A stretch of 64,000 bases of DNA, taken from the NCBI GenBank assembly GCA_017552435.1, contig JAFZPZ010000015.1, positions 43,552 through 107,551 on the forward strand, given 5' to 3'. Of the stretch, positions 33,821 through 43,269 are shown piece after piece. Within the stretch, counting starts at the first letter, position 1; each line of letters starts with the position of its first letter. The translations under genes and the position numbers were made by a program. The DNA comes from Bacteroidaceae bacterium (lineage in GTDB: Bacteria > Bacteroidota > Bacteroidia > Bacteroidales > Bacteroidaceae). The notes below the pieces were generated by a model. The model was not told the origin of the DNA and searched no databases. It saw nothing but the letters and a program-made list of their open reading frames with translations.

Positions 33821-36280
33821 ATGAATAGATTTTTTTTAGCGATTCTGAGCTTGACGATGTTCTCCAGTATCGCTTTGGCTCAGCAAATGTCTGACCAGCA
33901 GGTCCTGCAGTTTATTGCTAGCGAGGCTAGGGCAGGTACCAGTCAGACACAGATTGTTACTAAGCTCATGCAGAAGGGTGTGAATATCGAACAGATTCGC
34001 CGCCTTCGTGACCAGTACAACAAGCAAATCTCCAGTCGTGGAATGTCCGCTGCTGCAGATGGTGCTGTTAATATGGCTACTGCCCGCATGTCGGGTAATA
34101 GGAATGGTACCACTTCTCGGGATCTTGCCACTGGTCGAGTGGATACTACAGGTATCACTAAGGGCAACACTCCGGACGATTTGGAGCGAGACGTGAAAGC
34201 CACACAAGGCACTGCGCCCGATGCCAACGGTAAGCAGGTCTTCGGTCGTGACATCTTCCGTCAGGCCACCCCAAGTTTCCAGCCCAATATAAATATGCCT
34301 GTTCCAGATACTTACGTGCTTGGGGTAGGCGATCAAGTAGTAGTGGATATCTATGGCGCTTCTCAGCAGACCCTGATCCATACCATTTCTCCTGAAGGAA
34401 CAATTACCATTGAAGGGTATGGCCCCATCCACCTTAGTGGTCTTTCCGTGGCGGGAGCACAGTCAAAATTGCGCAACACCTTGGGGGCACGCTATCAGAC
34501 CAGTGATCTTAGGTTGACTGTTGGTAACACGCGTACTATCCAAGTGAACATCATGGGCGAGGTGAAAGCGCCCGGAACCTACCATCTGTCTTCTTTTGCC
34601 AATATATTCTATGCCCTTTACAGGGCTGGCGGCCCCAGCGATCTGGGTACATTGCGTAATATCCAGGTCTATCGCAATGGCCGTCTGGTCACTGTGGTCG
34701 ATCTTTATGATTATATTCTCAATGGTCGTTTGGCCGGCAACATCATCCTACAGGACAACGATGTCATTGTGGTACCCACCTACGAGTGTCTGGTGGGTAT
34801 AACGGGCAAGATTAAACGCCCCATGTTCTACGAGATGCGTAAGGCTGAGAATGTTGCCACTCTAATTAAGTATTCTGGTGGTTTTACAGGCGATGCGCAT
34901 AAGAAGAGCGTTCGTTTGGTTCGTCAGACGGGCGAGCGTTATCAGGTATTCAACATCGAAGAGTTCGATATGGCTAATTTCTCGCTCGATGATGGCGACG
35001 CTGTTACTGTTGACAGCATGCTAAATCGCTTCGAAAACATGGTAGAGATTAAAGGAGCGGTATTCCGTCCTGGTCAGTTCCATTTGGGCGCCAACATCTT
35101 TAGTGTCAGAAGCTTGATTGAAGCTGCCGACGGCTTGACGGAAGATGCATACACAGAACATGCTGTGCTGCATCGCCTGAAGGAAGACCGCTCGCTGGAG
35201 GTTGTGCCGGTAGATGTGAAAGGTATTATGGATGGTTCCGTGGCCGACATTCCCTTGAAGAATGAGGATGTGCTGTTCATCATGACACAAGAGGATCTCC
35301 GTCAGGAACGTACCTTTACCATCATGGGCGAGGTCATGAGTCCGGGAATTTATCAGTATGCAGACAACACCACCATCGAAGATCTTATCGTTATGGCTGG
35401 TGGTCTCACAGACCAAGCATCGTATATGAGGATAGAGGTCAGCCGCGTGCTCTATGATCCTTTGGCAACAAAGAAGAGCGACCAATATAGTAAGAAATAT
35501 TACTTCGACTTGAAGAACGGATTGGTAATTGACAACGAACGCAAATTCGTGCTGGAACCCTACGATCGTGTAACCGTCTATGCCAGTCCGGTATTTAGCC
35601 AGTCTCGTCTAATTACAGTCAGTGGCGAAGTGGAATGGGAAGGTACAGTAGCAATGGAACAGAAAGATACTCGTCTGAGTGATGTTATGCAGATGGTTGG
35701 CGGTACCACTCCACATGCCTACCTGAAGGGAGCAACACTTTTGCGTAGGATGACCGACGATGAACGTCGTCGTATGGAATTCACCATGGAGGCTGTGCGT
35801 AACCTCCTCACAGAGAGGGGCGACTCTATTTCTTATTCTAAGTTAGATCTGGATAACAATTATCCCGTCTATATAGATTTGGAGAAAGCTTTGGCTAATC
35901 CAGGTGGCGAGGCAGACATTCTGGTACGTGATAGCGACCAGATCTTCGTGCCCGAGTATGATCCCATTGTACGTGTATCCGGTGATGTGATGTTCCCCAA
36001 TACATTCTATTACGAGGCAGGGAAGAAATACAAGTACTATGTATACGAGGCAGGTGGCTTTGGTCATCGCGCAAAAAAGTCTAAGACGTTTATCGTCTAT
36101 CAGAACGGCAAGGCTGGCTTAATTAAGAAGGGTGCACAACCCGAACCCGGATGCGAGATAGTGGTCGTAAGCAAGAAGAAGAAGGAACCATTCAATATGG
36201 GGCAGCTTACTACTGCGTTCACAGGAATTGCCAGCTTAGCTTCCATGGTTACGGCAATTGGTGTTATGGTAAGGAAGTAG
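33821..36280 (+). CDS. Polysaccharide export protein with multiple SLBB domains (Wza-like, long type)
   Basis: 819 residues. Signal peptide MNRFFLAILSLTMFSSIALAQ without a lipobox cysteine. A helical N-terminal region (QVLQFIASEARAGTSQTQIV...) is followed by the polysaccharide-export motif (YVLGVGDQVVVDIYGASQQTL) and a series of SLBB domains (VNIMGEVKAPGTYHLSSF, VGITGKIKRPMFYEM, VEIKGAVFRPGQFHL, FTIMGEVMSPGIYQY, ITVSGEVEWEGTVAM, VRVSGDVMFPNTFYYEAGK). It ends with a C-terminal transmembrane segment (FTGIASLASMVTAIGVMV). It probably forms the periplasm-spanning export channel, together with the next gene. A second, short Wza-type lipoprotein is encoded at 40679. Confidence 0.88.
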   Translation: MNRFFLAILSLTMFSSIALAQQMSDQQVLQFIASEARAGTSQTQIVTKLMQKGVNIEQIRRLRDQYNKQISSRGMSAAADGAVNMATARMSGNRNGTTSRDLATGRVDTTGITKGNTPDDLERDVKATQGTAPDANGKQVFGRDIFRQATPSFQPNINMPVPDTYVLGVGDQVVVDIYGASQQTLIHTISPEGTITIEGYGPIHLSGLSVAGAQSKLRNTLGARYQTSDLRLTVGNTRTIQVNIMGEVKAPGTYHLSSFANIFYALYRAGGPSDLGTLRNIQVYRNGRLVTVVDLYDYILNGRLAGNIILQDNDVIVVPTYECLVGITGKIKRPMFYEMRKAENVATLIKYSGGFTGDAHKKSVRLVRQTGERYQVFNIEEFDMANFSLDDGDAVTVDSMLNRFENMVEIKGAVFRPGQFHLGANIFSVRSLIEAADGLTEDAYTEHAVLHRLKEDRSLEVVPVDVKGIMDGSVADIPLKNEDVLFIMTQEDLRQERTFTIMGEVMSPGIYQYADNTTIEDLIVMAGGLTDQASYMRIEVSRVLYDPLATKKSDQYSKKYYFDLKNGLVIDNERKFVLEPYDRVTVYASPVFSQSRLITVSGEVEWEGTVAMEQKDTRLSDVMQMVGGTTPHAYLKGATLLRRMTDDERRRMEFTMEAVRNLLTERGDSISYSKLDLDNNYPVYIDLEKALANPGGEADILVRDSDQIFVPEYDPIVRVSGDVMFPNTFYYEAGKKYKYYVYEAGGFGHRAKKSKTFIVYQNGKAGLIKKGAQPEPGCEIVVVSKKKKEPFNMGQLTTAFTGIASLASMVTAIGVMVRK

Positions 36281-36304
36281 TATAACAACTTGAAAAATAG
36301 TAAT

Positions 36305-37450
36305 ATGTCTGCAGAGAATCATTATAACGAGCAACAGACCGAGAAGAAATCCATAGAACAGCCCCGGAAGTTGTCATCTATTGATGTCACGAAGATATAC
36401 AAGGATCTCCTGAAACACAAAGGACTTTACTTTAAGGTACTCCCTGTAGCCTTTGTATTGGCTGTCATTTACACGTTGGCTATACCCAATTATTACAGTT
36501 GCGTCGTAAAGCTTTCTCCGGAGCTTTCCAGTTCCAGAACTAATTCCGGATTATTGTCGCTGGCCAGCAACTTTGGCTTTAATGTAGGGAAGGGTACAGG
36601 CGGTATGGGTACCGAGGCTCTGTTTCCTACTTTGTATCCCGACTTGGTCAACTCCACAGACTTCAAGATTAGTCTGTTCCCCGTACCGGTGACCATCGAG
36701 GGCAGCAAAAAGACAGGCATCAAAGACCGTACAATGACTTATTACGACTATCTGGCGAACGAACAGAAGAGGCCATGGTTCTCTGCTATTCTCGGGGCTC
36801 CCGGAAAACTTATTGGTTGGCTCTTGTCTTCAAAAAAGCCCACTATAGAAGTTAAGGAAGTCGACCCCTTCCGTTTAACCAGAAAACAAACCATGATAGT
36901 CAAGGCTATAAACAGGAAGGTCGTCTGCAACGTGGATAAGAAAACGATGGTAATCACCATCAGAGTCATTGACCAGAACCCTGTAATTGCTGCTACCATG
37001 GCAGATACGGTGCAGAAGCGTTTACAGAACTTCATAACAGAGTACCGGACCAGCAAGGTGCGCGTGGATTTGGAATATTTTAAGAAGATTTATGCAGAGA
37101 GGAAGGCAAGTTACGAGGATGCCCGGCAGAAATATTCCGAATTTGTAGATGCCAACCAGGATATTATCCTTCAGACCGTCAGACAGAAGCAGACAGCCTT
37201 GGAAAATGAAATGCAGTTGCAGTATAATGCTTTCACACAGATCTCCCAGTCGTTGTTGGCAGCAGAGGCAAAAGTGCAGGAGGAAACGCCAGCTTTTACC
37301 CCATTGCAGAGTGCCACAGTGCCCGTGGCTAAGGCCGGTCCCGCAAGAGGTAAAATGTGCATGATGTTCCTCTTCCTGGCATTCCTTGGCACCACAGTCT
37401 GGATTCTTTATAAAGAAGATGACCTCAAACCTCTCCTCGGTCTCTCTTAA
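36305..37450 (+). CDS. Chain-length determinant protein (Wzz family)
   Basis: 381 residues from the ATG at 36305. The N-terminal cytoplasmic stretch leads to a transmembrane helix (YFKVLPVAFVLAVIYTLA), a large periplasmic part with a coiled-coil region (ERKASYEDARQKYSEFVDANQ), and a second helix (MCMMFLFLAFLGTTVWILY) near the C-terminus. Wzz proteins set polymer length by interacting with the polymerase and export complex. It has no kinase domain, unlike the Wzc-type protein at 37598. It follows the long Wza-type gene by 24 bp. Confidence 0.85.
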   Translation: MSAENHYNEQQTEKKSIEQPRKLSSIDVTKIYKDLLKHKGLYFKVLPVAFVLAVIYTLAIPNYYSCVVKLSPELSSSRTNSGLLSLASNFGFNVGKGTGGMGTEALFPTLYPDLVNSTDFKISLFPVPVTIEGSKKTGIKDRTMTYYDYLANEQKRPWFSAILGAPGKLIGWLLSSKKPTIEVKEVDPFRLTRKQTMIVKAINRKVVCNVDKKTMVITIRVIDQNPVIAATMADTVQKRLQNFITEYRTSKVRVDLEYFKKIYAERKASYEDARQKYSEFVDANQDIILQTVRQKQTALENEMQLQYNAFTQISQSLLAAEAKVQEETPAFTPLQSATVPVAKAGPARGKMCMMFLFLAFLGTTVWILYKEDDLKPLLGLS

Positions 37451-37597
37451 ACTCACACAAATCTCACAGATTCCACAGATTTATAATCCTATCAGTTTCA
37501 TCTGTGTGACAATATTAATCTCCGCAATGTGCGGACCTCGTGTTATAATAGAAAAAGGAAAAAAATTGAAACATAACAAAACTTGAATATTTAAAAT
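37451..37597 (+). other. Intergenic stretch with short-period repeat
   Basis: CACACAAATCTCACAG, then ATTCCACAGATTT and CATCTGTGTGAC: an imperfect inverted and direct repeat seen by eye. No promoter is clear; the final 30 nt before the Wzc gene are A-rich. Confidence 0.35.
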
Positions 37598-40135
37598 ATG
37601 TCTGACGAAAAGAAAATCTCTCTCGACGAGCTCGAGGATCTGTTGGAAGAAAACGAAAGCCAGGGTTCCCGGCTTAACTTTCAAACCATCTTTGCCATGT
37701 TGGTGCTCAATTGGCAGTGGTTCCTCTTGTCGCTCATCATCTTTGTCTGCGGTGCGCTCATCTATCTCCGTTACACCGAACCGGTGTATCAGGTCTCTGC
37801 TCGCATGCTCATCAAGAACCAGGACCGTAAACGTCCTAATGCCACTCAGATGTTGTCTAATGTCGAGGACCTCGGTTTCTTAACAAACTCTACAGGTATC
37901 GACAACGAGATTGAAGTGCTTCAGTCGCGCGTGCTTCTGCGCGATGTGGTAAAGGACCTGAAGCTCTATGTCGAGTATCGTTCTGAGGGACGTGTCAAGA
38001 ATCCGATTGTTTATCAGGCTCAGCCGGTAAATGTCGACCTTGACCCTATCCATCTTGACTCCCTTGATTATGCTCTTCTGGAGAAGACGCAGTCTTTGAA
38101 GCTGAAGATTTGGCGCGAGAATAACGCGTATATGGTGTCTTTTACCACGCTGGTACAGGGTAAGGAGACCTCCACTTTCATGCGCCATACAAAGTCACTG
38201 CCCGCTACCTTTACCACCGACCTCGGTACGGTGACGCTGACTGCAAATGCTGGCCGAGAGTGGCAGGAGGGCAATGTTTATTTGGTCACCGTCCAGCCCC
38301 CCCTGCTGGTGGCCACCAATTATCTGTCTCGCCTCTCCATCTCGCCCACTTCGAAGTTCACCGATATTGCACAGCTGACACTGAAGGACAAGAATTATCG
38401 TCGTGGCATCGATGTGTTGCGCCAGCTGATGGTCTGCTATAACCGTCAGGCCAATGCCGACAAGAACGAGATTGCCCTGCGCACTGAGGAGTTTATCAAT
38501 GACCGTATGACCAAGATTAACGAAGAACTCGGTAGCACCGAGAGCGAGATTCAGAAGTTCAAACAGCAGAACTCTGTAACCTCGCTGGCTGATGCCTCCC
38601 AGTCGGTACAGATGTCCAACGAGTTCTCTGCCCGTCTGTCAGAGGCTGACTCTAAGGTGCAGATGCTCGACTACTTGCGCGAATATGTCAACAATCCCAA
38701 GAACAAGTTCGAGCTTATCCCCTCGAACGTAGGTATGACCGATGGTGCCTCCATCGCCCTTATCAACAGCTACAACCAGGCCGTTCAAGACCGTAACCGT
38801 CTGTTGAAAGCCGCCAGTGAGCAGGCTCCCCAGGTGCAGACAATGACGGCCACCATCGAGGAGTTGCAGGCATCCATTAAGACGGCTCTGCTCCAGGCCC
38901 GCCGTACGGCCGACATTGACCGTCAGGGCATCCAGTCACAATTCTCGAAGTACCAGAGCCGTGTGTCAGCTGCTCCTGTCCAGGAGCGTGTGCTCACACA
39001 GGTGGGACGTCAGCAGGACGTCAAGTCAACGCTCTACATGCTTCTTCTGCAGAAACGTGAGGAGAACAGCATTGCTCTGGCTGCTACGGCCGATAATGGT
39101 AAGCTGTTAGACGACCCTCTCTTCGAGGGTAAAGTCAGTCCCAAGAAAGCCATCATTCTCTTGGCTGCTTTGGTGCTGGGATTCTTGCTGCCGGGCGCGT
39201 GCATCTGGCTGATATCGCTCTTCCGCTATAAGATTGAAGGCCATGAGGATCTGGTACGTCTCACTGATCTGCCTGTCATCGCTGATGTGGCCATCGCCTC
39301 TGAGAAGGTGAAGGGTAAGGCTGGTATAGTGGTCCAGGCCAACAAGAACAACCAGATTGATGAGATATTCCGCTCTATGCGTACCAACATCCAGTTCATG
39401 CTGAAAGATGATGAGAAGGTCATTCTGTTCACATCCAGCACCTCTGGTGAGGGTAAGACGTTCAACGCTGCCAATCTGGCGGTGTCGTTTGCCTTGCTTG
39501 GCAAAAAGGTCATCCTCTGCGGTCTCGATATCCGTAAACCTGCTTTGGGCCGTCTGTTTGATATCAGTGACCGCACTGCAGGTATCACAGCCCTGCTTAC
39601 TCTTGGTAAGGTGACGCCAGAGGCCATTCGCTCGCAGATTCAGCCCTCAGGTGTCAACGACAACCTTGACCTGCTGCTCGCTGGTCCTACGCCACCGAAC
39701 CCCACGGAGTTGCTGGCACGCGATAACTTTGCACAAGTCGCCAAAACGCTCCGTGAGCAGTACGACTATGTTATCTTCGATACTGCACCTGTCGGTCTTG
39801 TTACCGATACGCTGCAGATTGGCCAGCAGGCTGACCTTACAGTCTTTGTCTGTCGAGCCGACTACACACCGAAATCCGCCTTTGGCCTTCTCAATAGCTT
39901 GGCCAAGGAACAGAAGTTGCCAAATCCCTGCGTTGTACTTAACGGTATCGACATGTCTAAGCGTAAGTATGGATACTACTATGGTTATGGCGCTTATGGC
40001 AAATACGGTCGTTACGGCTATGGCCGTTATGGTTACGGTCGTTATGGATATGGCAACTATGGTAATTATGGTAGCTACGGCCAGTATGCCGAGTCCCACT
40101 ATGGTAACAAGGACGACGAATCCATTAAAAAGTAG
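37598..40135 (+). CDS. Wzc-type tyrosine autokinase of polysaccharide export
   Basis: 845 residues. N-terminal Wzz domain with transmembrane helices (FLLSLIIFVCGALIYLRY; KKAIILLAALVLGFLLPGACIWLI), a long coiled coil, then a cytoplasmic BY-kinase: Walker A FTSSTSGEGKTFNAANLA, Walker A' ILCGLDIRKPALG and VIFDTAPVGLVTD. The tail is a Tyr-Gly array (KYGYYYGYGAYGKYGRYGYG and on, about 40 residues), the autophosphorylation cluster, longer and more regular than in most relatives. Phosphorylation cycles drive polymer export through the Wza-type channels. Confidence 0.93.
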   Translation: MSDEKKISLDELEDLLEENESQGSRLNFQTIFAMLVLNWQWFLLSLIIFVCGALIYLRYTEPVYQVSARMLIKNQDRKRPNATQMLSNVEDLGFLTNSTGIDNEIEVLQSRVLLRDVVKDLKLYVEYRSEGRVKNPIVYQAQPVNVDLDPIHLDSLDYALLEKTQSLKLKIWRENNAYMVSFTTLVQGKETSTFMRHTKSLPATFTTDLGTVTLTANAGREWQEGNVYLVTVQPPLLVATNYLSRLSISPTSKFTDIAQLTLKDKNYRRGIDVLRQLMVCYNRQANADKNEIALRTEEFINDRMTKINEELGSTESEIQKFKQQNSVTSLADASQSVQMSNEFSARLSEADSKVQMLDYLREYVNNPKNKFELIPSNVGMTDGASIALINSYNQAVQDRNRLLKAASEQAPQVQTMTATIEELQASIKTALLQARRTADIDRQGIQSQFSKYQSRVSAAPVQERVLTQVGRQQDVKSTLYMLLLQKREENSIALAATADNGKLLDDPLFEGKVSPKKAIILLAALVLGFLLPGACIWLISLFRYKIEGHEDLVRLTDLPVIADVAIASEKVKGKAGIVVQANKNNQIDEIFRSMRTNIQFMLKDDEKVILFTSSTSGEGKTFNAANLAVSFALLGKKVILCGLDIRKPALGRLFDISDRTAGITALLTLGKVTPEAIRSQIQPSGVNDNLDLLLAGPTPPNPTELLARDNFAQVAKTLREQYDYVIFDTAPVGLVTDTLQIGQQADLTVFVCRADYTPKSAFGLLNSLAKEQKLPNPCVVLNGIDMSKRKYGYYYGYGAYGKYGRYGYGRYGYGRYGYGNYGNYGSYGQYAESHYGNKDDESIKK

Positions 40136-40140
40136 TTCCT

Positions 40141-40180
40141 CCAACATTATACATTATACATTATTTACATCATACATTTA
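40141..40180 (+). repeat. Heptamer array (CATTATA-type)
   Basis: ACATTAT/ACATTAT/ACATTAT units, then a degenerate continuation, fill the gap between the kinase and HAD genes. Confidence 0.7.
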
Positions 40181-40181
40181 A

Positions 40182-40622
40182 ATGATTATCGCAGTTGATT
40201 TTGACGGCACGATTGTCGAGAACCGCTATCCCGAAATTGGTGCAGAGCGTCCCTTCGCCATTGAGACGCTGAAGATGCTTAATGCCGAGCGCCATCGCCT
40301 GGTCCTTTGGACCTGTCGCGAAGGCAAGTTGCTGGACGATGCCCTCGAGTGGTGTCGCGAGCGTGGTGTGGAGTTCTATGCCGCCAACCGTGACTATCCT
40401 GAGGAGACGACCGATAACAATCCCCACTTCTCGCGTAAGCTGAAGGCTGATCTCTTTATCGACGATCGTAATGTGGGTGGTCTGCCCGACTGGGGCACCA
40501 TCTATCGTATGGTGTCGCGTGGCAAGAAGTGGCACCATCTCATTGACGAGGCCTATGAAGGTCAGAAAGACTACGGTGACCCCTCCTCCCGTCACCGCCG
40601 CCCCTGGTACCGTTTCTGGTAA
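40182..40622 (+). CDS. HAD-superfamily hydrolase-like protein
   Basis: 146 residues. N-terminal HAD motif I (IIAVDFDGTIVEN), motif II-like region (HRLVLWTCREGKLLDDAL), and a C-terminal DLFIDDRNVGG supplying the final acidic motif. It resembles small Bacteroides HAD proteins often seen in polysaccharide loci. It might trim a sugar phosphate or regulate synthesis, but no substrate can be named. It stands between export genes and is likely in the same operon. Confidence 0.8.
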   Translation: MIIAVDFDGTIVENRYPEIGAERPFAIETLKMLNAERHRLVLWTCREGKLLDDALEWCRERGVEFYAANRDYPEETTDNNPHFSRKLKADLFIDDRNVGGLPDWGTIYRMVSRGKKWHHLIDEAYEGQKDYGDPSSRHRRPWYRFW

Positions 40623-40678
40623 TTAATGGTGAATTAACTGTTTTATAAGTGATAATTCGTATTTAAAATAATATCTTT

Positions 40679-41479
40679 ATGAAAAAGATTTCATTTTTTG
40701 CATTTCTTGCCGCTCTCCTGCTCCAGATGACCGGTTGCGGCTCAGTCAAGAATGTAGCTTATCTGCAGAACAGCGATTCAGTTTCGTTCGATAAGTCAGA
40801 GTATCTCTACGATGCCCGTATCATGCCTAAGGATGTTCTCACCATTACGGTGAGCACAGTGAACCCAGAGGCATCAGCGCCCTATAACCTTATTGTACGT
40901 AGTACGCTGACCTCTACATCAAGTACCGTCTCTACCTCAGGCGGTTCACTCCAGCCATATCTGGTAGCCAATGATGGAACCATCGAATTCCCAGTGTTGG
41001 GAACCCTGCAAGTGGGCGGTTTGTCGAAGGCTGAGTGCGAGAAGATGATTCACGATAAGCTGGTGCCCTTTATGAATGCTGCTGAGAATCCGGTGGTAAC
41101 TGTTCGTATGGCTAACTATAAGATATCAGTACTTGGCGAAGTCAACAAGCCTGGAATGTTTACTGTAGGTAATGAGAAGATCAATATTCTCGAGGCGTTG
41201 GCTCAGGCAGGCGACCTGACTATCTATGGTGTGCGCGACAAGGTGAAGCTGATTCGTGAGAATGAGAAAGGCCGTAAGGATGTTTATACACTGAATCTGA
41301 ATGATGCAGAAATAATTAATTCGCCTTATTATTATCTGCAGCAGAACGACATCGTCTATGTGGAGCCCAACAAGGTGAAGGCCCGTAACTCTAGTATAGG
41401 CCAGTCCACCACGTTATGGCTGACATCTACGAGCATTCTAATCTCATTGTCCTCACTCCTCTATAACATCCTGAAATAA
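40679..41479 (+). CDS. Polysaccharide export outer-membrane lipoprotein (Wza type, short)
   Basis: 266 residues. Lipoprotein signal MKKISFFAFLAALLLQMTGCGS with a lipobox cysteine (TGC). Export domain (RIMPKDVLTITVSTVNPEAS), SLBB-like ISVLGEVNKPGMFTVGNEKI, and a C-terminal helix (LWLTSTSILISLSSLLYNIL). This is the normal Bacteroidetes capsule Wza. With the long SLBB protein at 33821 the locus has two exporters. Confidence 0.9.
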   Translation: MKKISFFAFLAALLLQMTGCGSVKNVAYLQNSDSVSFDKSEYLYDARIMPKDVLTITVSTVNPEASAPYNLIVRSTLTSTSSTVSTSGGSLQPYLVANDGTIEFPVLGTLQVGGLSKAECEKMIHDKLVPFMNAAENPVVTVRMANYKISVLGEVNKPGMFTVGNEKINILEALAQAGDLTIYGVRDKVKLIRENEKGRKDVYTLNLNDAEIINSPYYYLQQNDIVYVEPNKVKARNSSIGQSTTLWLTSTSILISLSSLLYNILK

Positions 41480-41480
41480 T

Positions 41481-41657
41481 ATGGCAGAACATCATCATCA
41501 CCATCATCATCACAAAGATGATGCAACCCGCTTCAAGGAGCGCAGTCTCAACGCCATTGCCCTTCGTCGTAAACTGGAGAAGTGGGGCAAGATAGCCCTT
41601 CTCATTGTGGCCATCATCATGATGGTTGCCGTTATTGTTGTCTATCGCTTCGGTTAA
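41481..41657 (+). CDS. Membrane mini-protein with a natural octahistidine N-terminus
   Basis: 58 residues: MAEHHHHHHHHKDDATRFKE, a basic/helical stretch (LNAIALRRKLEKWGK) and one transmembrane helix (IALLIVAIIMMVAVIVVYRFG). The ATG is one base after the stop of the Wza gene, so translation is coupled. Eight consecutive His codons (CAT/CAC mix) are not an artefact of one repeated codon. It probably sits in the inner membrane with the His tract in the cytoplasm and could bind metal or tune the export complex. I do not know a characterised relative. Confidence 0.8.
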   Translation: MAEHHHHHHHHKDDATRFKERSLNAIALRRKLEKWGKIALLIVAIIMMVAVIVVYRFG

Positions 41658-41661
41658 CTGA

Positions 41662-41913
41662 CAAAGTAGTCTGGAAGCCGTTTCACAGTCAGATTTCTCC
41701 GAGGCGAGAACCCGAGCAGCTCAGGATGTAGCTGACTACAACGGTATCAATGCCCTAACGCTGGCGTTCTACAAAGGTAGCACTGAGATGTACAAGAGTA
41801 CGCAGACCAAAGGCGATGACGATTTTGGCGAGTTTAGCTTGAGCAAGAATTCTCCCTGCCGTACTTCGAGCTCGCGTACGATGAGCATCCATTTTGATAT
41901 CTTCAGGTGGTGA
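41662..41913 (+). pseudogene. Unidentified gene remnant
   Basis: An 83-codon open stretch without a start codon at its head (SLEAVSQSDFSEARTRAAQD, YNGINALTLAFYKGSTEMYK, DDDFGEFSLSKNS). Its G+C content matches the genes upstream, not the AT-rich polymerase gene that follows. It looks like the decayed piece of a gene at the boundary where the serotype-specific part of the locus begins; I do not recognise the family. The space 41914-42018 is AT-rich and featureless. Confidence 0.35.
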
Positions 41914-42018
41914 ATTGTCCCAAGAATACATATAGGAATTAGTAAAAATACAATTATCTCAGCATTCGGAGATTCGTTCATAAACGGTCTCTTGAAGCAA
42001 TGGAATGTTTACCATCAC

Positions 42019-43269
42019 ATGAATAGAATCCAACTAAAGAAATATCGCTTATTTGGTGGTTTCAATAGTCTGACAAATTATTTTATAATGTTTTTGTCAC
42101 TATTTTGTTCGGAGTTTTTTTTCTCGACGTGTGCTATTTTGGGGATTAACCTTTATGATGAGGGAAATGATAGCCAATTATTTATGTTTTTTTCCATTAT
42201 ATTGGCGATATGTGTATGTGTTATGTATGGTATTACTTTGTTGAAAAGTATATCATCTGATGATGTTCGAGGGTGCTGCCTTATTTTTTTGATTTTGGCG
42301 TTATTCTTTCTAGAATCGCCAGGAAGTGAAGCTGGACAGACATTAATTAAAACTTTCATCGGTAAATCAATTCCGGCAATTCTCATAGTTTTGATTGTTT
42401 GTAAGAGGGGAGGGATTGATCTACTTTTTAGTTTTTTTAATTTGTTAATGATTGTTTTATCAATTGGTCTGGCATTTAATTTTCGTAATTATACTGACGG
42501 CGACATTGGACTTGCTGGTGGTAGTTATCAAGCCTTGTCATATTACGCAGCTTTTGCTTATGCTATAAATATTTTATTGATGTTTGTAAAAGAAAAGAAA
42601 TCAGATTCCGTTTACTCCAAAATCAATATAGTCTTATCTTATGCATTTATACCTATTCAAATATGTTCTTGTATTATTGGTGGTGGAAGGGGTGCAATGA
42701 TTTTTTTGATATTGAGTACATTATACGTAATGTGGTTAAAAAGGAATAGTATAATGAGGCATAAATTAACGTTAATAGTACTGACTTTAGCAATTTTTTT
42801 TCTTACCCTGAAATTTATCCCTTATGATTATTTTGTCATTTTAGAAAGTGGAAGCGAACGAGCATTTTCATATTTGTCTGATTCTGGAATAGATATGTCA
42901 GACACTTCAAATCGTGATATAGTATATGGTGAAATGATAGATGCCTTTTTCGAAAGACCGCTGATAGGATATGGGATTTTCAAATATATTGATATATATG
43001 GTACTTGGGCGCATAATTTTTTTCTCGAGATATTAGTACAGGGAGGACTGGTTTTTTTTACTATTTGTTTTGTCATGGCAATAAGGGCCTTTTTCAGGTG
43101 GAAGAGTTTACCAATCTCTTCTGAGAATAAAAGCTTGTTTAATATTATTCTGATGTTTTCTTTTGTCAAATTGTTTTTTTCCGGATCTTATTTAATGGAC
43201 CCGTTATTTTGGTTTGTTATTATGTTTATATTCTTATATCAAACCACTAGCGTCTCTTATAATTGTTAA
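42019..43269 (+). CDS. wzy: O-antigen/capsule polymerase (Wzy-like)
   Basis: 416 residues from the ATG at 42019 (a TTG at 41992 would add nine residues). About 10-12 transmembrane helices, with a large periplasmic loop containing SGIDMSDTSNRDIVYGEMID and the Wzy/WaaL pattern PLIGYGIFKYIDIYGTWAHNFF. It joins repeat units on the periplasmic side of the inner membrane. The DNA is very AT-rich, as is usual for wzy. The last seven residues (TSVSYNC) and stop are encoded by the left end of an IS remnant; without it the frame would read about QTNK and stop, so function is probably unharmed. Confidence 0.82.
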   Translation: MNRIQLKKYRLFGGFNSLTNYFIMFLSLFCSEFFFSTCAILGINLYDEGNDSQLFMFFSIILAICVCVMYGITLLKSISSDDVRGCCLIFLILALFFLESPGSEAGQTLIKTFIGKSIPAILIVLIVCKRGGIDLLFSFFNLLMIVLSIGLAFNFRNYTDGDIGLAGGSYQALSYYAAFAYAINILLMFVKEKKSDSVYSKINIVLSYAFIPIQICSCIIGGGRGAMIFLILSTLYVMWLKRNSIMRHKLTLIVLTLAIFFLTLKFIPYDYFVILESGSERAFSYLSDSGIDMSDTSNRDIVYGEMIDAFFERPLIGYGIFKYIDIYGTWAHNFFLEILVQGGLVFFTICFVMAIRAFFRWKSLPISSENKSLFNIILMFSFVKLFFSGSYLMDPLFWFVIMFIFLYQTTSVSYNC

